From: Deltaproteobacteria bacterium
GTDB lineage: Bacteria; Myxococcota_A; Polyangia; Haliangiales; Haliangiaceae
Assembly (NCBI GenBank): GCA_025353585.1
Contig: JANXOM010000308.1
Coordinates: forward strand, 1 to 42,135
Length of the DNA stretch: 42,135 nucleotides
Reading direction: 5' to 3'
A program made the translations under genes and the position numbers. Positions within the stretch are counted from its first letter, which is position 1. Every line of letters starts with the position of its first letter. Under the pieces are notes generated by a model. That model saw only the letters and a list, made by a program, of their open reading frames with translations. It made no database searches and was not told the origin of the DNA. Shown here piece after piece: positions 16,742 to 25,751 of this stretch.

Positions 16742-16743
16742 CC

Positions 16744-17190
16744 TCACGGCGTGGCGCTGACGGCGTTTCGCAGCACCAGGACGCGTCGCTCCCCGCTCGC
16801 GCCGTCGATCGCGATGTCGATGATCGGGCGCCGCGCGTCGAGCGCCATCGCCGCGACCTCGATCGCGTGCGCGCTCCACGCCGGGCTGCGGCCGGGGCCG
16901 TCGACGATCGCGCCGTCGACCGCGTGAACATGCTCGAGCGAGAGCTTGATCATCTTCAGCGTGTCGCCCGGCCGCATCCCCGCCGAGATGTTCACGATGG
17001 ACGTCCCCACCGCGACCGCCTCTGCCTGTGGCGCGCCCGACGTTCGCGTCGGCATCCATCCGCGCTGCGTCTGGCAGCTGGCGTGCCGCGTGACGGTGCG
17101 CGCCTGGGCCCGCGCAAAGTGACTCGTCTGCATGGCCACCATCGAAATGGTGGCGAACAGCATCCCGGCGACCAGCGTTCGGTAGAGCAT
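16744..17190 (-). CDS. Small secreted or membrane-anchored protein of unknown function
   Basis: 148 residues. The N-terminus MLYRTLVAGMLFATISMVAM is a signal peptide or anchor. The rest is a small domain with strands (AVAVGTSIVNISAG, DTLKMIKLSLEHV, HAIEVAAMALDA) reminiscent of a PDZ-type or SAF-like secreted domain, but nothing decisive. The phrase MRPGDTLKMIKL suggests a PDZ-like carboxylate-binding turn. It converges with the kinase gene, separated by 2 bp. The next minus-strand gene ends at 17288 upstream, so the two may be co-transcribed. Confidence 0.65.
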   Translation of the reverse strand: MLYRTLVAGMLFATISMVAMQTSHFARAQARTVTRHASCQTQRGWMPTRTSGAPQAEAVAVGTSIVNISAGMRPGDTLKMIKLSLEHVHAVDGAIVDGPGRSPAWSAHAIEVAAMALDARRPIIDIAIDGASGERRVLVLRNAVSATP

Positions 17191-17287
17191 GCCGGGTCAG
17201 GTTGCAATCACCTGGCCACCGCGCCGCGTCGCGATCTCGCGGCGTTAGCGCGCGCCTGCCGCGGCCCGCGTGCCAGCCTGGCAGCGG

Positions 17288-19717
17288 CTACGGCGCGGGC
17301 TTCGGCAGAATGTCGGCCGGGATCGTGTTCGGGATCGTGGGCACCTCGTGCTGGTAGAGCCACGTGTACGTGAAGAACGTGCCGAGGACGCGCTTGGTGT
17401 AGTTGCGCGCCTGGTCGTCGATGATGCCCTCGACGAACTCGTCGGCGTCCCACGTCCCGCGCGCGCGCAGCATCTTCGACACGCCGGCCGGGCCCGCGTT
17501 GTAGGACGGCGGCACGAGCAGCGTGAAGCCCTTCCACTTCTTCCAGAGCGAGCCCAGGAACCGCGAGCCGATCGTGACGTTCTTCTCGGGATCGCGGAGG
17601 TTCTCGCGCGTCGGATCGATGCCGGTGCCCTTCGAGAAGTCCGCCGCGGTCGGCGGGATCATCTGCGTGAGGCCGATGGCGTTCGCGTAGCTCTCGTCGA
17701 GCGGATCGAACGCGCTCTCCTCGCGCACGATCGCGATCTGCATCGCGATGGGGACCTTGTTCAGACCCGCGTGGCGCGTGAGCAGATCCCAGTACGCCTT
17801 CGGGTACGCGATCTCCCAGCGCGCGCGGTCCTTGCCGGTCGGCCAGCGGCGGCGGTAGTCGAGGATGTGCCAGCGCGTGGGCCAGTGCGAGGTCGCGTAG
17901 CGGCCGGCGCGGTCGTAGAGGAACGCGATCGCCCAGAGCTTGTCGATCTTGTCCGGATCGTCGACGCGCTTCTTGCCCTCGGGCGGCGTGAGCCCGAGCT
18001 CGTGCAGCTCCTGCTCCGCCGGCTCGCCGAGGCCGAGGCGCATGAGCTCCATCGCGCGCGCGAAGCCCGGGGCGCCCCACTCGGGGCGCGGCTGGAACGC
18101 GAACGCCGGCTGCTTCGGATCGTAGCCCGGCGGATCGGCCGACATCTCCTTCACCGCGGCCGCGAAGTCCTTCGGCGCGGCCTCGCGCAGGCGGTTCAGC
18201 GACAGCAGCGCGTAGTACGCGGCCGGGTACTCGTGCACGCACGCGCGCCACGACGCGATCGCGTCCTTCGGCTTGTTCGTCGCGGCGTAGGCGCGGCCGA
18301 GCCAGTACTGCGCCTGCCCCTCGCCGAAGTAGTTGTCGTCGTGGGGGACGAGCGAGACCTGGTCCTTCCACGCGGCGATCGCGGCCGGGTAGTCCTTCTT
18401 CCGCCACGCGTGCCAGCCGAGGCGCCACTCGGCCTCGGCGACGTTGTCGCCATCGGGGAACTTGCCGGGCAGCGCGGAGAGGGTCGCGATGACCTTCGCG
18501 TCGTCGCCCATCGACGTGTACTCCTCGGCCTCGCGGAGCATCGCGTCGTCGGCGTAGCTGTGCTTCGGATCGATGCCCTCGGCGGTGCGATAGCGCGCGG
18601 CGGCGAGCGCGTGATCCTTGCCGTACGCGTACGAGCGGCCCGCCTGGTAGTTGCTCTTGATCTCGAGGTCCGTGGTGCCCGACGCCTTGCACGCCACGGC
18701 GGCCGCATCGAACATCGGGCCGGACTCGGTGTACTTCCGCGCCTTGAAGTGCGACTGCGCGCGGTTGTAGGCGGCGTCGCACTTCTCGGGCGGCGTGATG
18801 TCGGGCGAGGCGAGGGCGGCATCGAACGCGGCCTCGGACTCCGGGTTGCGCATGCCGTCGAACAGCACGTGGGCGCGCGCCATCTGCTCGGCGGCGGTCA
18901 GGTGATCGCGCGTGTGCTGCGGGTCGGGGAGCTTCGCGGCGCGCGCGGTGGCCTTCGTCGCCCATGACGACAGCGGATCGTCGACGGTGATCTGCTTGAA
19001 GAGGGCGAGCGCCTCGGCGGGCGCGCTGGTCTCGAGGGCGCTCGCGAGCTCGAAGCGCGCCTCGCTGCGGTGCGGGCCCTTCGGGCGGCGGGCGAGGTAG
19101 TCGCGGTAGAAGGCAGCGGTGGCGGCGGCGTCGGTCTTGTCGCGCACGATGGCGCCGACGAGGATCTCGGCCTCGGCGCCCGCGATGGAGCTGGCGGCGA
19201 CCTTGCGCGCGGTGGTCTCGGCGCCGGGCTCGTGCGCGTTGTAGAGGGCGCGGGCGAGCTGGTAGCCGAGCCAGTCGCCGATGACCGGGAGCTTCGGCGC
19301 GGCGGCGGCGAGGTCGTGGGCCGCGTCCTTCCACTGGCCGAGCTCGGCATGGCACATGCCCGTCATCAGATCGAGGCGGGCGGCCTGCGCGTCGTCCTTG
19401 GTGGCGGCGCGCGCCTTGGTGAAGGCGGCGAGGGCGTCCTTCCAGTTGCGGAGCGCGAAGGCATCGGCGCCGACCTTCGCGTCGCCGGTCGGGAAGTAAG
19501 ACTTCGCCATGTCCTCGGCGAGCGGAGCCGGGGTGCTTGCGGGCGGCGTCGTGGTCGCGGTGGCCGGGGTGACGGCGGCGTCGGCGCTGAGGGCGGGGGT
19601 GGGGACCGCGTCGACGCGCGGTGGGATCGTGGGCTGCTGCCGGTGCGCGTCGTCGCCCGTGCAGGCCGTGCAGGCCGCGAGGGCGATCAGGATCGTGGGC
19701 CAGCTGAGTCCGCGCAT
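17288..19717 (-). CDS. Soluble lytic murein transglycosylase lipoprotein with TPR-like superhelix
   Basis: 809 residues. The type II signal MRGLSWPTILIALAACTAC is followed by a Pro/Thr linker. A long helical region (about 75-560) of TPR-like units forms the Slt70-type ring (AEWRLGWHAWRKKDYPAAIAA, EGQAQYWLGRAYAATNKPKD). The C-terminal catalytic GEWL domain has IVREESAFDP with the catalytic E667, ANAIGLTQMIPPTA and VPPSYNAGPAGV. It should cleave peptidoglycan in the periplasm, releasing 1,6-anhydro muropeptides. I chose the ATG at 19717 because it begins the signal directly and has AGGG upstream; an upstream TTG at 19732 is possible. All key motifs are intact. Confidence 0.93.
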   Translation of the reverse strand: MRGLSWPTILIALAACTACTGDDAHRQQPTIPPRVDAVPTPALSADAAVTPATATTTPPASTPAPLAEDMAKSYFPTGDAKVGADAFALRNWKDALAAFTKARAATKDDAQAARLDLMTGMCHAELGQWKDAAHDLAAAAPKLPVIGDWLGYQLARALYNAHEPGAETTARKVAASSIAGAEAEILVGAIVRDKTDAAATAAFYRDYLARRPKGPHRSEARFELASALETSAPAEALALFKQITVDDPLSSWATKATARAAKLPDPQHTRDHLTAAEQMARAHVLFDGMRNPESEAAFDAALASPDITPPEKCDAAYNRAQSHFKARKYTESGPMFDAAAVACKASGTTDLEIKSNYQAGRSYAYGKDHALAAARYRTAEGIDPKHSYADDAMLREAEEYTSMGDDAKVIATLSALPGKFPDGDNVAEAEWRLGWHAWRKKDYPAAIAAWKDQVSLVPHDDNYFGEGQAQYWLGRAYAATNKPKDAIASWRACVHEYPAAYYALLSLNRLREAAPKDFAAAVKEMSADPPGYDPKQPAFAFQPRPEWGAPGFARAMELMRLGLGEPAEQELHELGLTPPEGKKRVDDPDKIDKLWAIAFLYDRAGRYATSHWPTRWHILDYRRRWPTGKDRARWEIAYPKAYWDLLTRHAGLNKVPIAMQIAIVREESAFDPLDESYANAIGLTQMIPPTAADFSKGTGIDPTRENLRDPEKNVTIGSRFLGSLWKKWKGFTLLVPPSYNAGPAGVSKMLRARGTWDADEFVEGIIDDQARNYTKRVLGTFFTYTWLYQHEVPTIPNTIPADILPKPAP

Positions 19718-19769
19718 GCTTGACCCTAGCAACGCCGGTGTATCCCCGCAAAATTCCTGCCTTCGTTCC

Positions 19770-21869
19770 CTACGGCACCGCGAGCTGGTCGAGCAAGAAC
19801 GCCTGCTCGTGCGCCAGCAGGTCGATCGCCTCCGTCGTCGACGCCCCCGCGCCGTGCCCGCCCTTCGCCGTCGTCACGAGCAAGATCGGCGCGCGCCCCG
19901 TCTGCGCCGCCTGCAGCGCGGCGATCATCTTCCGCGAGTGCCACGGCGAGACGCGCGCGTCGTTGTCGCCCGTGCTCATCAGCACCGCCGGATAGGCCGC
20001 CCGCGCGACGTGGTGGTACGGCGAGTACGCGTGCAGCGCCGCGAACTGCGCCGGATCCCGGACGGTGCCGAGCTCGGGAATGTTGTACGCGCCGTTCGGC
20101 GACAGCTCGTAGCGCAGCGAATCGTAGATGCCGACCTCGGCGACCACCGCGTGCACGAGCGTCGGGTGCTGCGTCAGCATCGCCCCCATCAGGAGCCCGC
20201 CGTTCGAGCGGCCGATGATCGCGAGGTGCGCGCTCTGCGTGTACTGCTTCGCGACGAGCAGCTCGAGCGCGGCCGTGAAGTCGTCGAACACGTTCTGCTT
20301 GTGCGTGCGCGCGCCGGCCTGGTGCCACGCCTCGCCGTACTCCGCGCCGCCGCGCAAGTTCACCTCGACGAAGCACACGCCGCGCGCGAGCAGCGGCGCC
20401 CACCGCCCGAGGAAGCCGGGCTCGCTGCTGATGCCGAAGCCGCCGTAGCCCATCACGAGGCACGGCCGCGAGCCGTCCCGCGGGGCGCCCTTCGGCCACG
20501 CGATGCTCATCGGGATCTGCGTGCCGTCCTTCGAGGTCGCCCACTCGCGCGAGAGCTCGAAGGCCGACAGATCCACCGGCGCCGCCGGCGACAGCGCGGC
20601 GAGGTCGGTCACCGCGCCGGTCGCGGGCTCGAGCTGCCGGAACGCGCGCGGCTGGATGAACGACTCCGTCGTGAACACCGCGCCGGACTGCCAGCGCACG
20701 GGCGCGCCGACCGCGCTGACCGGCGAGATGGCCGGGCTCGTCGCGGGCGCGCCAGCGAGGGTGAACGCGCGGAGCTCGCTCGGGCCGCCGACCTGGTACG
20801 CGACGACGATGCGGTCGCTGACCGCGAGCACGTTCGCGCGGGTGGAGAACTCGGTGACGACCGTGTCGGCGCGCTCCGGCACGACGAGCACGGCGGCGGC
20901 CGCGGACCTCGCGCTCGCCGCGAGCTTCAGGATCTTGCCGCGCGGCGCCTGCGCGCGCGAGACGAGCCAGAGGTCGTCGGTGGTGTCCCCGAATTCGACG
21001 GATACGATCGCATCGCCCCAGTCATCGAGCTGCCGCCAGCCGGCCGCGTCGCGCAGGTAGTGACGAAACGTGCCGCCGTCGCCGTTCTGCACCGACGCGA
21101 GGACGCGGCCGCGCGCATCGGACGCGAGCAGGATCTCCGCGATCCGCGGCAGGTCTCGCCCCAGCTCGTAGTGATCGGCCGCGGCGGGCGTCCCGAGCTC
21201 GTGGAACCAGACGTTGACCCACGCGTCGCGCTCGCGCTCCGGCTTCTCGCCGGCCGCCGGGTAGCGCGTGTAGTAGAGGCCGGCGCTGTCGGGCGTCCAC
21301 GCGACGTCGCCGCCGCCGGTGCCGAACTGCACACGGGGGAGCGGAGGCTCGCGATCGTTGCCGGCGAGGTCGATGATGTGGAGCACGCCAGCCTCGCTGC
21401 CGCGTGCGGACAGCGACACCGCGACGCGCGTCCCATCGGGCGATGGCCGGAACCAGTCGATCGTCTGCTGCGCGCCTCCGGCCGCGGCGGGATCGAGGAC
21501 GAGCTTGGCGGCGGCCGCCTGCGCCGGGTCGGCCATGACGACGAGCTCGGGCTGCTCGTGCGTGGACTGCTTGCGGAGCGCGAACAGCTTGCCGCCGGCG
21601 GGCGCGAGGTGGTCGTACGTCGTGGCGGGCGCGGCGAGGATCGCGCGCAGCTCGGCGCGCAACGTATCGATCCGCGGCCGCCGGTCGAGGACCTCGCGCG
21701 CACGGGCATTCTGCCCGGCGGTCCAGGTGTGCACGTCCTCGGTCTCGCCCTCGAGCCAGCGATACGGATCGGCGACCGCGACGCCGAAGTAAGTATCGGT
21801 CACCGGCCGAGCGGGCGTGACCGGCGGCGCGCAGGCCGCGAGGGCAACGAGGGCGAGCCACCGGCGCAT
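19770..21869 (-). CDS. Prolyl oligopeptidase family (S9A) lipoprotein peptidase
   Basis: 699 residues. The signal MRRWLALVALAACAP has a lipobox-like cysteine. An N-terminal segment (VTDTYFGVAVADPYRWLEG) is typical of POP. A seven-bladed propeller region (about 70-430) is followed by the catalytic alpha/beta domain: nucleophile GRSNGG with S555, acid in TGDNDARVSPWHS, and H672 in KGGHGAG. FGISSEPGFLGRWAPLLARG and EVNLRGGAEYG are also family signatures. It cleaves short peptides after proline, here probably in the periplasm or on the outer membrane. An ATG six codons upstream (21887) is an alternative start. It is preceded by a terminator hairpin, so it is likely transcribed alone. Confidence 0.93.
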   Translation of the reverse strand: MRRWLALVALAACAPPVTPARPVTDTYFGVAVADPYRWLEGETEDVHTWTAGQNARAREVLDRRPRIDTLRAELRAILAAPATTYDHLAPAGGKLFALRKQSTHEQPELVVMADPAQAAAAKLVLDPAAAGGAQQTIDWFRPSPDGTRVAVSLSARGSEAGVLHIIDLAGNDREPPLPRVQFGTGGGDVAWTPDSAGLYYTRYPAAGEKPERERDAWVNVWFHELGTPAAADHYELGRDLPRIAEILLASDARGRVLASVQNGDGGTFRHYLRDAAGWRQLDDWGDAIVSVEFGDTTDDLWLVSRAQAPRGKILKLAASARSAAAAVLVVPERADTVVTEFSTRANVLAVSDRIVVAYQVGGPSELRAFTLAGAPATSPAISPVSAVGAPVRWQSGAVFTTESFIQPRAFRQLEPATGAVTDLAALSPAAPVDLSAFELSREWATSKDGTQIPMSIAWPKGAPRDGSRPCLVMGYGGFGISSEPGFLGRWAPLLARGVCFVEVNLRGGAEYGEAWHQAGARTHKQNVFDDFTAALELLVAKQYTQSAHLAIIGRSNGGLLMGAMLTQHPTLVHAVVAEVGIYDSLRYELSPNGAYNIPELGTVRDPAQFAALHAYSPYHHVARAAYPAVLMSTGDNDARVSPWHSRKMIAALQAAQTGRAPILLVTTAKGGHGAGASTTEAIDLLAHEQAFLLDQLAVP

Positions 21870-21908
21870 CCGCCGACCGTACCGCATCGCGGCGTGTCCG
21901 AATGCCGG

Positions 21909-21938
21909 ACACAAACAAAGGGGCCAGGCCCCATTGTT
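21909..21938 (-). terminator. Intrinsic terminator of the diguanylate cyclase operon
   Basis: On the minus strand, AACAATGGGGCC-T-GGCCCCTTTGTT forms a strong stem (GGGGCC/GGCCCC at 21920-21932, extended by AACAA/TTGTT) followed by a T-rich tail (TTTGTTTGTGT). It lies about 35 bp past the stop at 21971. Confidence 0.75.
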
Positions 21939-21970
21939 ACAACTGTTACACGGCGGCCGACGCGGGCGTG

Positions 21971-22930
21971 TCAGCGGGCGACGCGGTTGCGGCCCGCGTG
22001 CTTCGCCCGGTACAGCGCCTGGTCCGCTGCTTCGATGAGCTCGTCCACGGTCGTCGCCGGCGTGGCGGGAAACGTCGCCACGCCGATCGAGACCGTCGCG
22101 GCCAGCTTCTTCTCGTGGAACTCGCTCGGCGTCGTCTCGACCAGCTTGCGCAGCCGCTCCGCCAGCTGCACCGCCGGCTCCTGCTCCGTGGCGCGCAGGA
22201 TCACGGCGAACTCCTCGCCGCCGAACCGCGCGACCACGTCCTCGTTGCGGACGGCCTTGGTCAGCACCGCCGCCAGGTTGATCAGCACCGCGTCGCCTCC
22301 GAGGTGCCCGTGGTCGTCGTTCACGCGCTTGAAGTGATCCAGATCCAGCATCAAGAGCGACACCGACGCGCCGTGCCGCCGCGCGAACTTGAGCTCGCTG
22401 TCGAGCCGGTCCAGCAGGTAGCGCTTGTTGAACACGCGCGTCAGGCTGCACCGCAGCGCCGATGACACGAGGTTCTGCTGGAACGACTCGTCGATCGCGT
22501 CCTGGTACTCGAACCGGAGCACCGTCGTGCGGCCGACCTGGATCTTGTCGCCGGCCTCGAGCTTCGTGTCCGTCACGATCCGGTTGCCGTTGACGTACGT
22601 GCCGTTGCGGCTCTCGAGGTCCGCGACGTAGAGCCGCCCGCCCGTGTCGAACCGCAGCCGTGCGTGGTTCCGCGAGACCCCGTCGTCGAGGATGCGGACC
22701 TCCGCCTTCTCGCCGCGCCCGATGAGCGCGTTGCCCTTGAGCACCTTGAACGTCGTGCCCGCCGCCGTCCCGGTCAGCACCGTGATGCAGGGCCGCTCGC
22801 CATCCGCCCGCTCGAGCTCCTGCATCTCCGTCGCCGTCGTGTCCTCGTCCCAGTCATCCGCCACGGGGCTAGGGTACGGAGCAATCGCTTCCGTCGTCAA
22901 CGGCGGCCGCAGATCCGGCTTGCTCGTCAC
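21971..22930 (-). CDS. FHA-GGDEF diguanylate cyclase
   Basis: 319 residues, cytoplasmic. An FHA domain (about 50-140: [33 protein letters not shown]) binds phosphothreonine. The GGDEF domain (about 155-319) has GGEEF at 237-241 and [12 protein letters not shown], so it should make c-di-GMP. RNED lies five residues before GGEEF and fits the inhibitory I-site RxxD. The GTG start at 22930 overlaps the stop of ispA as GTGA, so the genes are translationally coupled. The FHA domain points to control by a Ser/Thr kinase, and one is encoded at 14705. Confidence 0.93.
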   Translation of the reverse strand: MTSKPDLRPPLTTEAIAPYPSPVADDWDEDTTATEMQELERADGERPCITVLTGTAAGTTFKVLKGNALIGRGEKAEVRILDDGVSRNHARLRFDTGGRLYVADLESRNGTYVNGNRIVTDTKLEAGDKIQVGRTTVLRFEYQDAIDESFQQNLVSSALRCSLTRVFNKRYLLDRLDSELKFARRHGASVSLLMLDLDHFKRVNDDHGHLGGDAVLINLAAVLTKAVRNEDVVARFGGEEFAVILRATEQEPAVQLAERLRKLVETTPSEFHEKKLAATVSIGVATFPATPATTVDELIEAADQALYRAKHAGRNRVAR

Positions 22931-23754
22931 GCGCGCGATCCGATCCACGCCGCGATGGCGTCGAGCGTCGCCGCCCGCGGCCCCAGCTCCGCCGCGATCC
23001 CGCGCGCCTCGCGACACAGGACCCGCATCCGCTCCGCCGCCGCCTCCGCGTGCTCCAGCATCTCCGCGTCGTCGCGGTCGTCCGCGTGCTGGAACGCGAT
23101 GCCGATCGCCATCCCGTAGCGCCCGAGCGCCGCGCACGTGGCGGCCGGCGCGCCCGCCGCGATCGCGCCGAGCTCCGCGGCCGCCGCGAACAGCGCGCCC
23201 GTCTTTGCCGCGTGCATGCGCTCGATCCCCGCGAGGTCGCTCGCGCCGCCCCACAGATCCAGCGCCTGGCCCGCGAGGAGCTCCGCCGCGCCCGCGCGCT
23301 GCGCGAGCACCGCCACCGCCGGCGCGGCCTGCGCGCCCAGCTCGGCGAGCGCGCCGAACGCTGCGGTCAGCAGACCATCGCCCGCGAGCACCGCGATCGC
23401 CTCGCCGAACGCGATGTGCACCGTCGGTCGGCCGCGCCGCTCGTCGTCATCGTCCATCGCGGGCAGATCGTCGTGCACCAGCGTGTACGCGTGCAGCATC
23501 TCGATCGCCGCGGCCGCCGGCATCGCCGCCGCGCGGGTCGCGCCACATGCCTCGGCCGCCGCGAACAGCACCGCCGGCCGCAGCCGCTTGCCGGGCCCGG
23601 TCGCCGCATAGCTCATCGCCTCGACGAGGCGCCCCGGATCGTCCGCGGGCGGGGTCAGCCGCCGCACGAGCTCGCCATCGATCGCGACGCGCGCCGCCTC
23701 GAGATAGGCGACAAGCTCCGCCGGCGCGGTCGCGGGCGCGAGCGTCGCCGCCAC
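22927..23754 (-). CDS. ispA: Short-chain polyprenyl diphosphate synthase (farnesyl/geranylgeranyl type)
   Basis: 275 residues, cytoplasmic isoprenoid condensing enzyme. The substrate-binding GKRLRP (55-60), the first Asp-rich motif DDLPAMD (95-101) and a second Asp-rich motif in FQHADDRDD are intact. The length fits IspA-type farnesyl diphosphate synthases, which are often next to xseB as here. The GTG start immediately follows the xseB stop (TAG then GTG), with GAGG upstream. Product chain length cannot be fixed by eye. A dxs gene, often next in this operon elsewhere, is absent; a diguanylate cyclase takes its place. Confidence 0.9.
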   Translation of the reverse strand: MAATLAPATAPAELVAYLEAARVAIDGELVRRLTPPADDPGRLVEAMSYAATGPGKRLRPAVLFAAAEACGATRAAAMPAAAAIEMLHAYTLVHDDLPAMDDDDERRGRPTVHIAFGEAIAVLAGDGLLTAAFGALAELGAQAAPAVAVLAQRAGAAELLAGQALDLWGGASDLAGIERMHAAKTGALFAAAAELGAIAAGAPAATCAALGRYGMAIGIAFQHADDRDDAEMLEHAEAAAERMRVLCREARGIAAELGPRAATLDAIAAWIGSRA

Positions 23755-24027
23755 CTACGCCTCGCTGCCCGACGGCGCGGCGCCCAGGTCGAACGGCACG
23801 GCCTCGAGGCCGCCGCCGCTGCCCGCGCTGACGAGGATCTCCACGCGCTTCTCCGCCGTCGCGAGCAACAGCTGCCCACGCCGCGCGAGTTGCACGCCCT
23901 CTTCATAGACCGCGAGCGATTGCTCCAGCGTCAGCTCGCCCGACTCCAGGCGACCGACGACCTCGCGCAACCGCACGAGGACCACATCGAAGCCAGGCTC
24001 ACTCTCCGCCACGTCCGCAACATACAT
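23755..24027 (-). CDS. xseB: Exodeoxyribonuclease VII small subunit
   Basis: 90 residues. The core FDVVLVRLREVVGRLESGEL, then LEQSLAVYEEGVQLAR, is the XseB helical hairpin that binds the large subunit XseA. The C-terminal tail (VSAGSGGGLEAVP) is variable. The start ATG at 24027 (MYVADVAESEPG) gives a normal length; an internal GTG two codons later is possible. It heads the xseB-ispA-GGDEF operon and is divergent from the fur-like gene. xseA is not in the window. Confidence 0.9.
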   Translation of the reverse strand: MYVADVAESEPGFDVVLVRLREVVGRLESGELTLEQSLAVYEEGVQLARRGQLLLATAEKRVEILVSAGSGGGLEAVPFDLGAAPSGSEA

Positions 24028-24099
24028 GAACCAAACTTGAAAAGTCACCCTCGCGAGATCGCTTGACACAACGCATGGTTGCGGGAAAGCTGATAACCC

Positions 24100-24600
24100 A
24101 TGGCGGAGCGCTCGGACTTCCGACCCGACAATACGGGCGAGCTCAAGGAGCGCTGGCAGACGTACATCCAGGACAAGAAGCTCAACACGACCTCGCAGCG
24201 CGAGGCCATCGTCGAGCAGTTCTTGCGGACCAAAGATCACATCTCGATCGACGAGCTCCTCGCGCGCGTGCGCAAGCGGCAGCCCAAGGTCGGGTACGCC
24301 ACCGTCTACCGCACCGTGAAGCTCCTCGTCGACAGCGGCCTCGCCGTCGAGCGCCAGTTCGGCGACGGCCAGGCGCGGTACGAGGTCGTTGGCGATCACC
24401 ACGACCACCTCATCTGCATGAAGTGCGGCCTCATCCTCGAGTTCGAGGACGACGACATCGAGCGCCTGCAGGAGAAGATCGCCGCGCGCCTCGGCGGCTT
24501 CACCGTCCTGCGCCACCGCCACGAGCTCTATGGCCTGTGCGCCAAGGCCGCCGGGGACGCGAGCGGCTCGTGCCCGCGCGAACAGCAAAAGAAGTCGTAG
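24100..24600 (+). CDS. fur: Fur-family ferric uptake regulator
   Basis: 166 residues, a cytoplasmic metal-dependent repressor. The winged helix has [15 protein letters not shown] and [17 protein letters not shown]. The dimer and metal domain has [20 protein letters not shown], with the HHDH metal site and a CxxC, then [11 protein letters not shown]. The HHDHLIC plus ILEFED pattern is closer to Fur than to PerR or Zur, but subfamily assignment by eye is uncertain. The C-terminus GSCPREQQ has another cysteine that may complete a structural zinc site. The Fur box in front of bfd-bfr is its expected target. A perfect TTGACA at 24063-24068 lacks a good -10. Confidence 0.88.
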   Translation: MAERSDFRPDNTGELKERWQTYIQDKKLNTTSQREAIVEQFLRTKDHISIDELLARVRKRQPKVGYATVYRTVKLLVDSGLAVERQFGDGQARYEVVGDHHDHLICMKCGLILEFEDDDIERLQEKIAARLGGFTVLRHRHELYGLCAKAAGDASGSCPREQQKKS

Positions 24601-24635
24601 GGCCCCGCCCGCCGCGGTGGCATCCTCCGGCGCGG

Positions 24636-25682
24636 ATGCGTTCGCGCCTCGCCCTGCTCGCGGTCACCGCCGCCGCGTGTCGCGTCTATCCCGACGCGCC
24701 GCCCGACGCCGTCCCCCCGGACGCCGCGCCGCTGTTCGATGCCTCGGACGGGATCGGCTGCACCGTCACCACCCCGCGTCTCGTCGACCCCGAGGTCTTC
24801 GTCGGGCCGACCGGGCTCGAGGATCGCCTCGTCGCGCTGATCGACAGCGCCCAGCATTCGCTCGCGCTGCAGATGTACCTCTTCGACGACGCCGTCCTGC
24901 GCGATCACCTCGTCGAGGCCCACGACCGCGGCGTGTCCGTGCGCGTCCTCATGGACCCGCAGGAACACGCGAACGCCGCCATCAAGTCCATGTTCCTCGC
25001 GCACGGCCTCGACGCGCGCGACACGCCCGCCGTCTACACGTACTCGCACGCGAAGTACCTCGTCATCGACAGCGCGGAAGCCGTCGTCATGTCGATGAAC
25101 TTCAACGTCGGCGCGATGACGAGCGAGCGCAACTACGGCTTCGTGGACCGGGATCCTGACGACGTCGCGGACGTCGCGCGCATCTTCTTCATGGACTGGG
25201 CCCTCGCGGGGGACACCGGCCCGCGCCCGGCGAACCTCGCCTGCACGCGCCTGGTCGTCTCGCCCGACAACTCGATGAGCCGCATCCTCGACTTCATCAA
25301 GAGCGCGCAGCGATCGCTCGATGTCGAGGCGATGTACCTGAACCAGACCGGCGTCCGGATCGCCATCGTGCAGGCGGCCCAGCGGGGCGTGGCCGTGCGC
25401 GTGATCCTCGAGACCCCGAACGACCAGGCCGGCAACGACGCGGCCGCCGCCTACTTCGCGAGCGTCGGCATCCCGAGCAAGTACGCGACCGACGCGCAGT
25501 TCTTCTTGCACGCGAAGCTCCTCCTCGCCGACGGCGTCGCGTTCATCGGCTCGGAGAACTACTCCGACACCTCGCTGACGGCCAACCGCGAGGTCGGCGC
25601 CCTGATCTTCGAGCCGACCGCCGCCGCCATCACGCAGGCGCAGTTCGAGGCCGACTGGGCCGTGACCATCCCTGCCCAGTGA
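24636..25682 (+). CDS. Phospholipase D-like lipoprotein with two HKD motifs
   Basis: 348 residues. The signal MRSRLALLAVTAAAC has a lipobox, followed by a Pro/Asp linker. Two PLD repeats each carry HxKxxxxD: HAKYLVID (then MSMNFN) and HAKLLLAD (then IGSENYS), both with all catalytic residues. It should be a phosphodiesterase acting on phospholipid or nucleic acid outside the cytoplasm. A single-domain cardiolipin synthase would instead have membrane helices. The ATG at 24636 lies 35 bp after fur. A longer in-frame reading back to 24063 overlaps fur and is not credible. Confidence 0.87.
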   Translation: MRSRLALLAVTAAACRVYPDAPPDAVPPDAAPLFDASDGIGCTVTTPRLVDPEVFVGPTGLEDRLVALIDSAQHSLALQMYLFDDAVLRDHLVEAHDRGVSVRVLMDPQEHANAAIKSMFLAHGLDARDTPAVYTYSHAKYLVIDSAEAVVMSMNFNVGAMTSERNYGFVDRDPDDVADVARIFFMDWALAGDTGPRPANLACTRLVVSPDNSMSRILDFIKSAQRSLDVEAMYLNQTGVRIAIVQAAQRGVAVRVILETPNDQAGNDAAAAYFASVGIPSKYATDAQFFLHAKLLLADGVAFIGSENYSDTSLTANREVGALIFEPTAAAITQAQFEADWAVTIPAQ

Positions 25683-25751
25683 TCCCCGGCGCCGCGGGGC
25701 ATATTGCCCGCGCGCCAACTTCGCGGGGTTTCCGGCGTAGGGTTGCCGCCG

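Noticed and set aside
15846..16760. A Pro-rich alternative frame through the kinase linker
   Set aside because: The kinase frame continues into a clean membrane helix and tail. The PPEPPPP-type frame is a shadow of the GCC/ACC-rich linker repeats.
24063..24068. A perfect TTGACA -35 box in front of fur
   Set aside because: No acceptable -10 lies at 16-18 bp; TGATAA is 22 bp away. I did not list it as a promoter.
24063..24635. An N-terminal extension of the PLD-like protein back to 24063
   Set aside because: It overlaps the whole fur gene in another frame and would place about 190 Arg/Pro-rich residues before a signal peptide.
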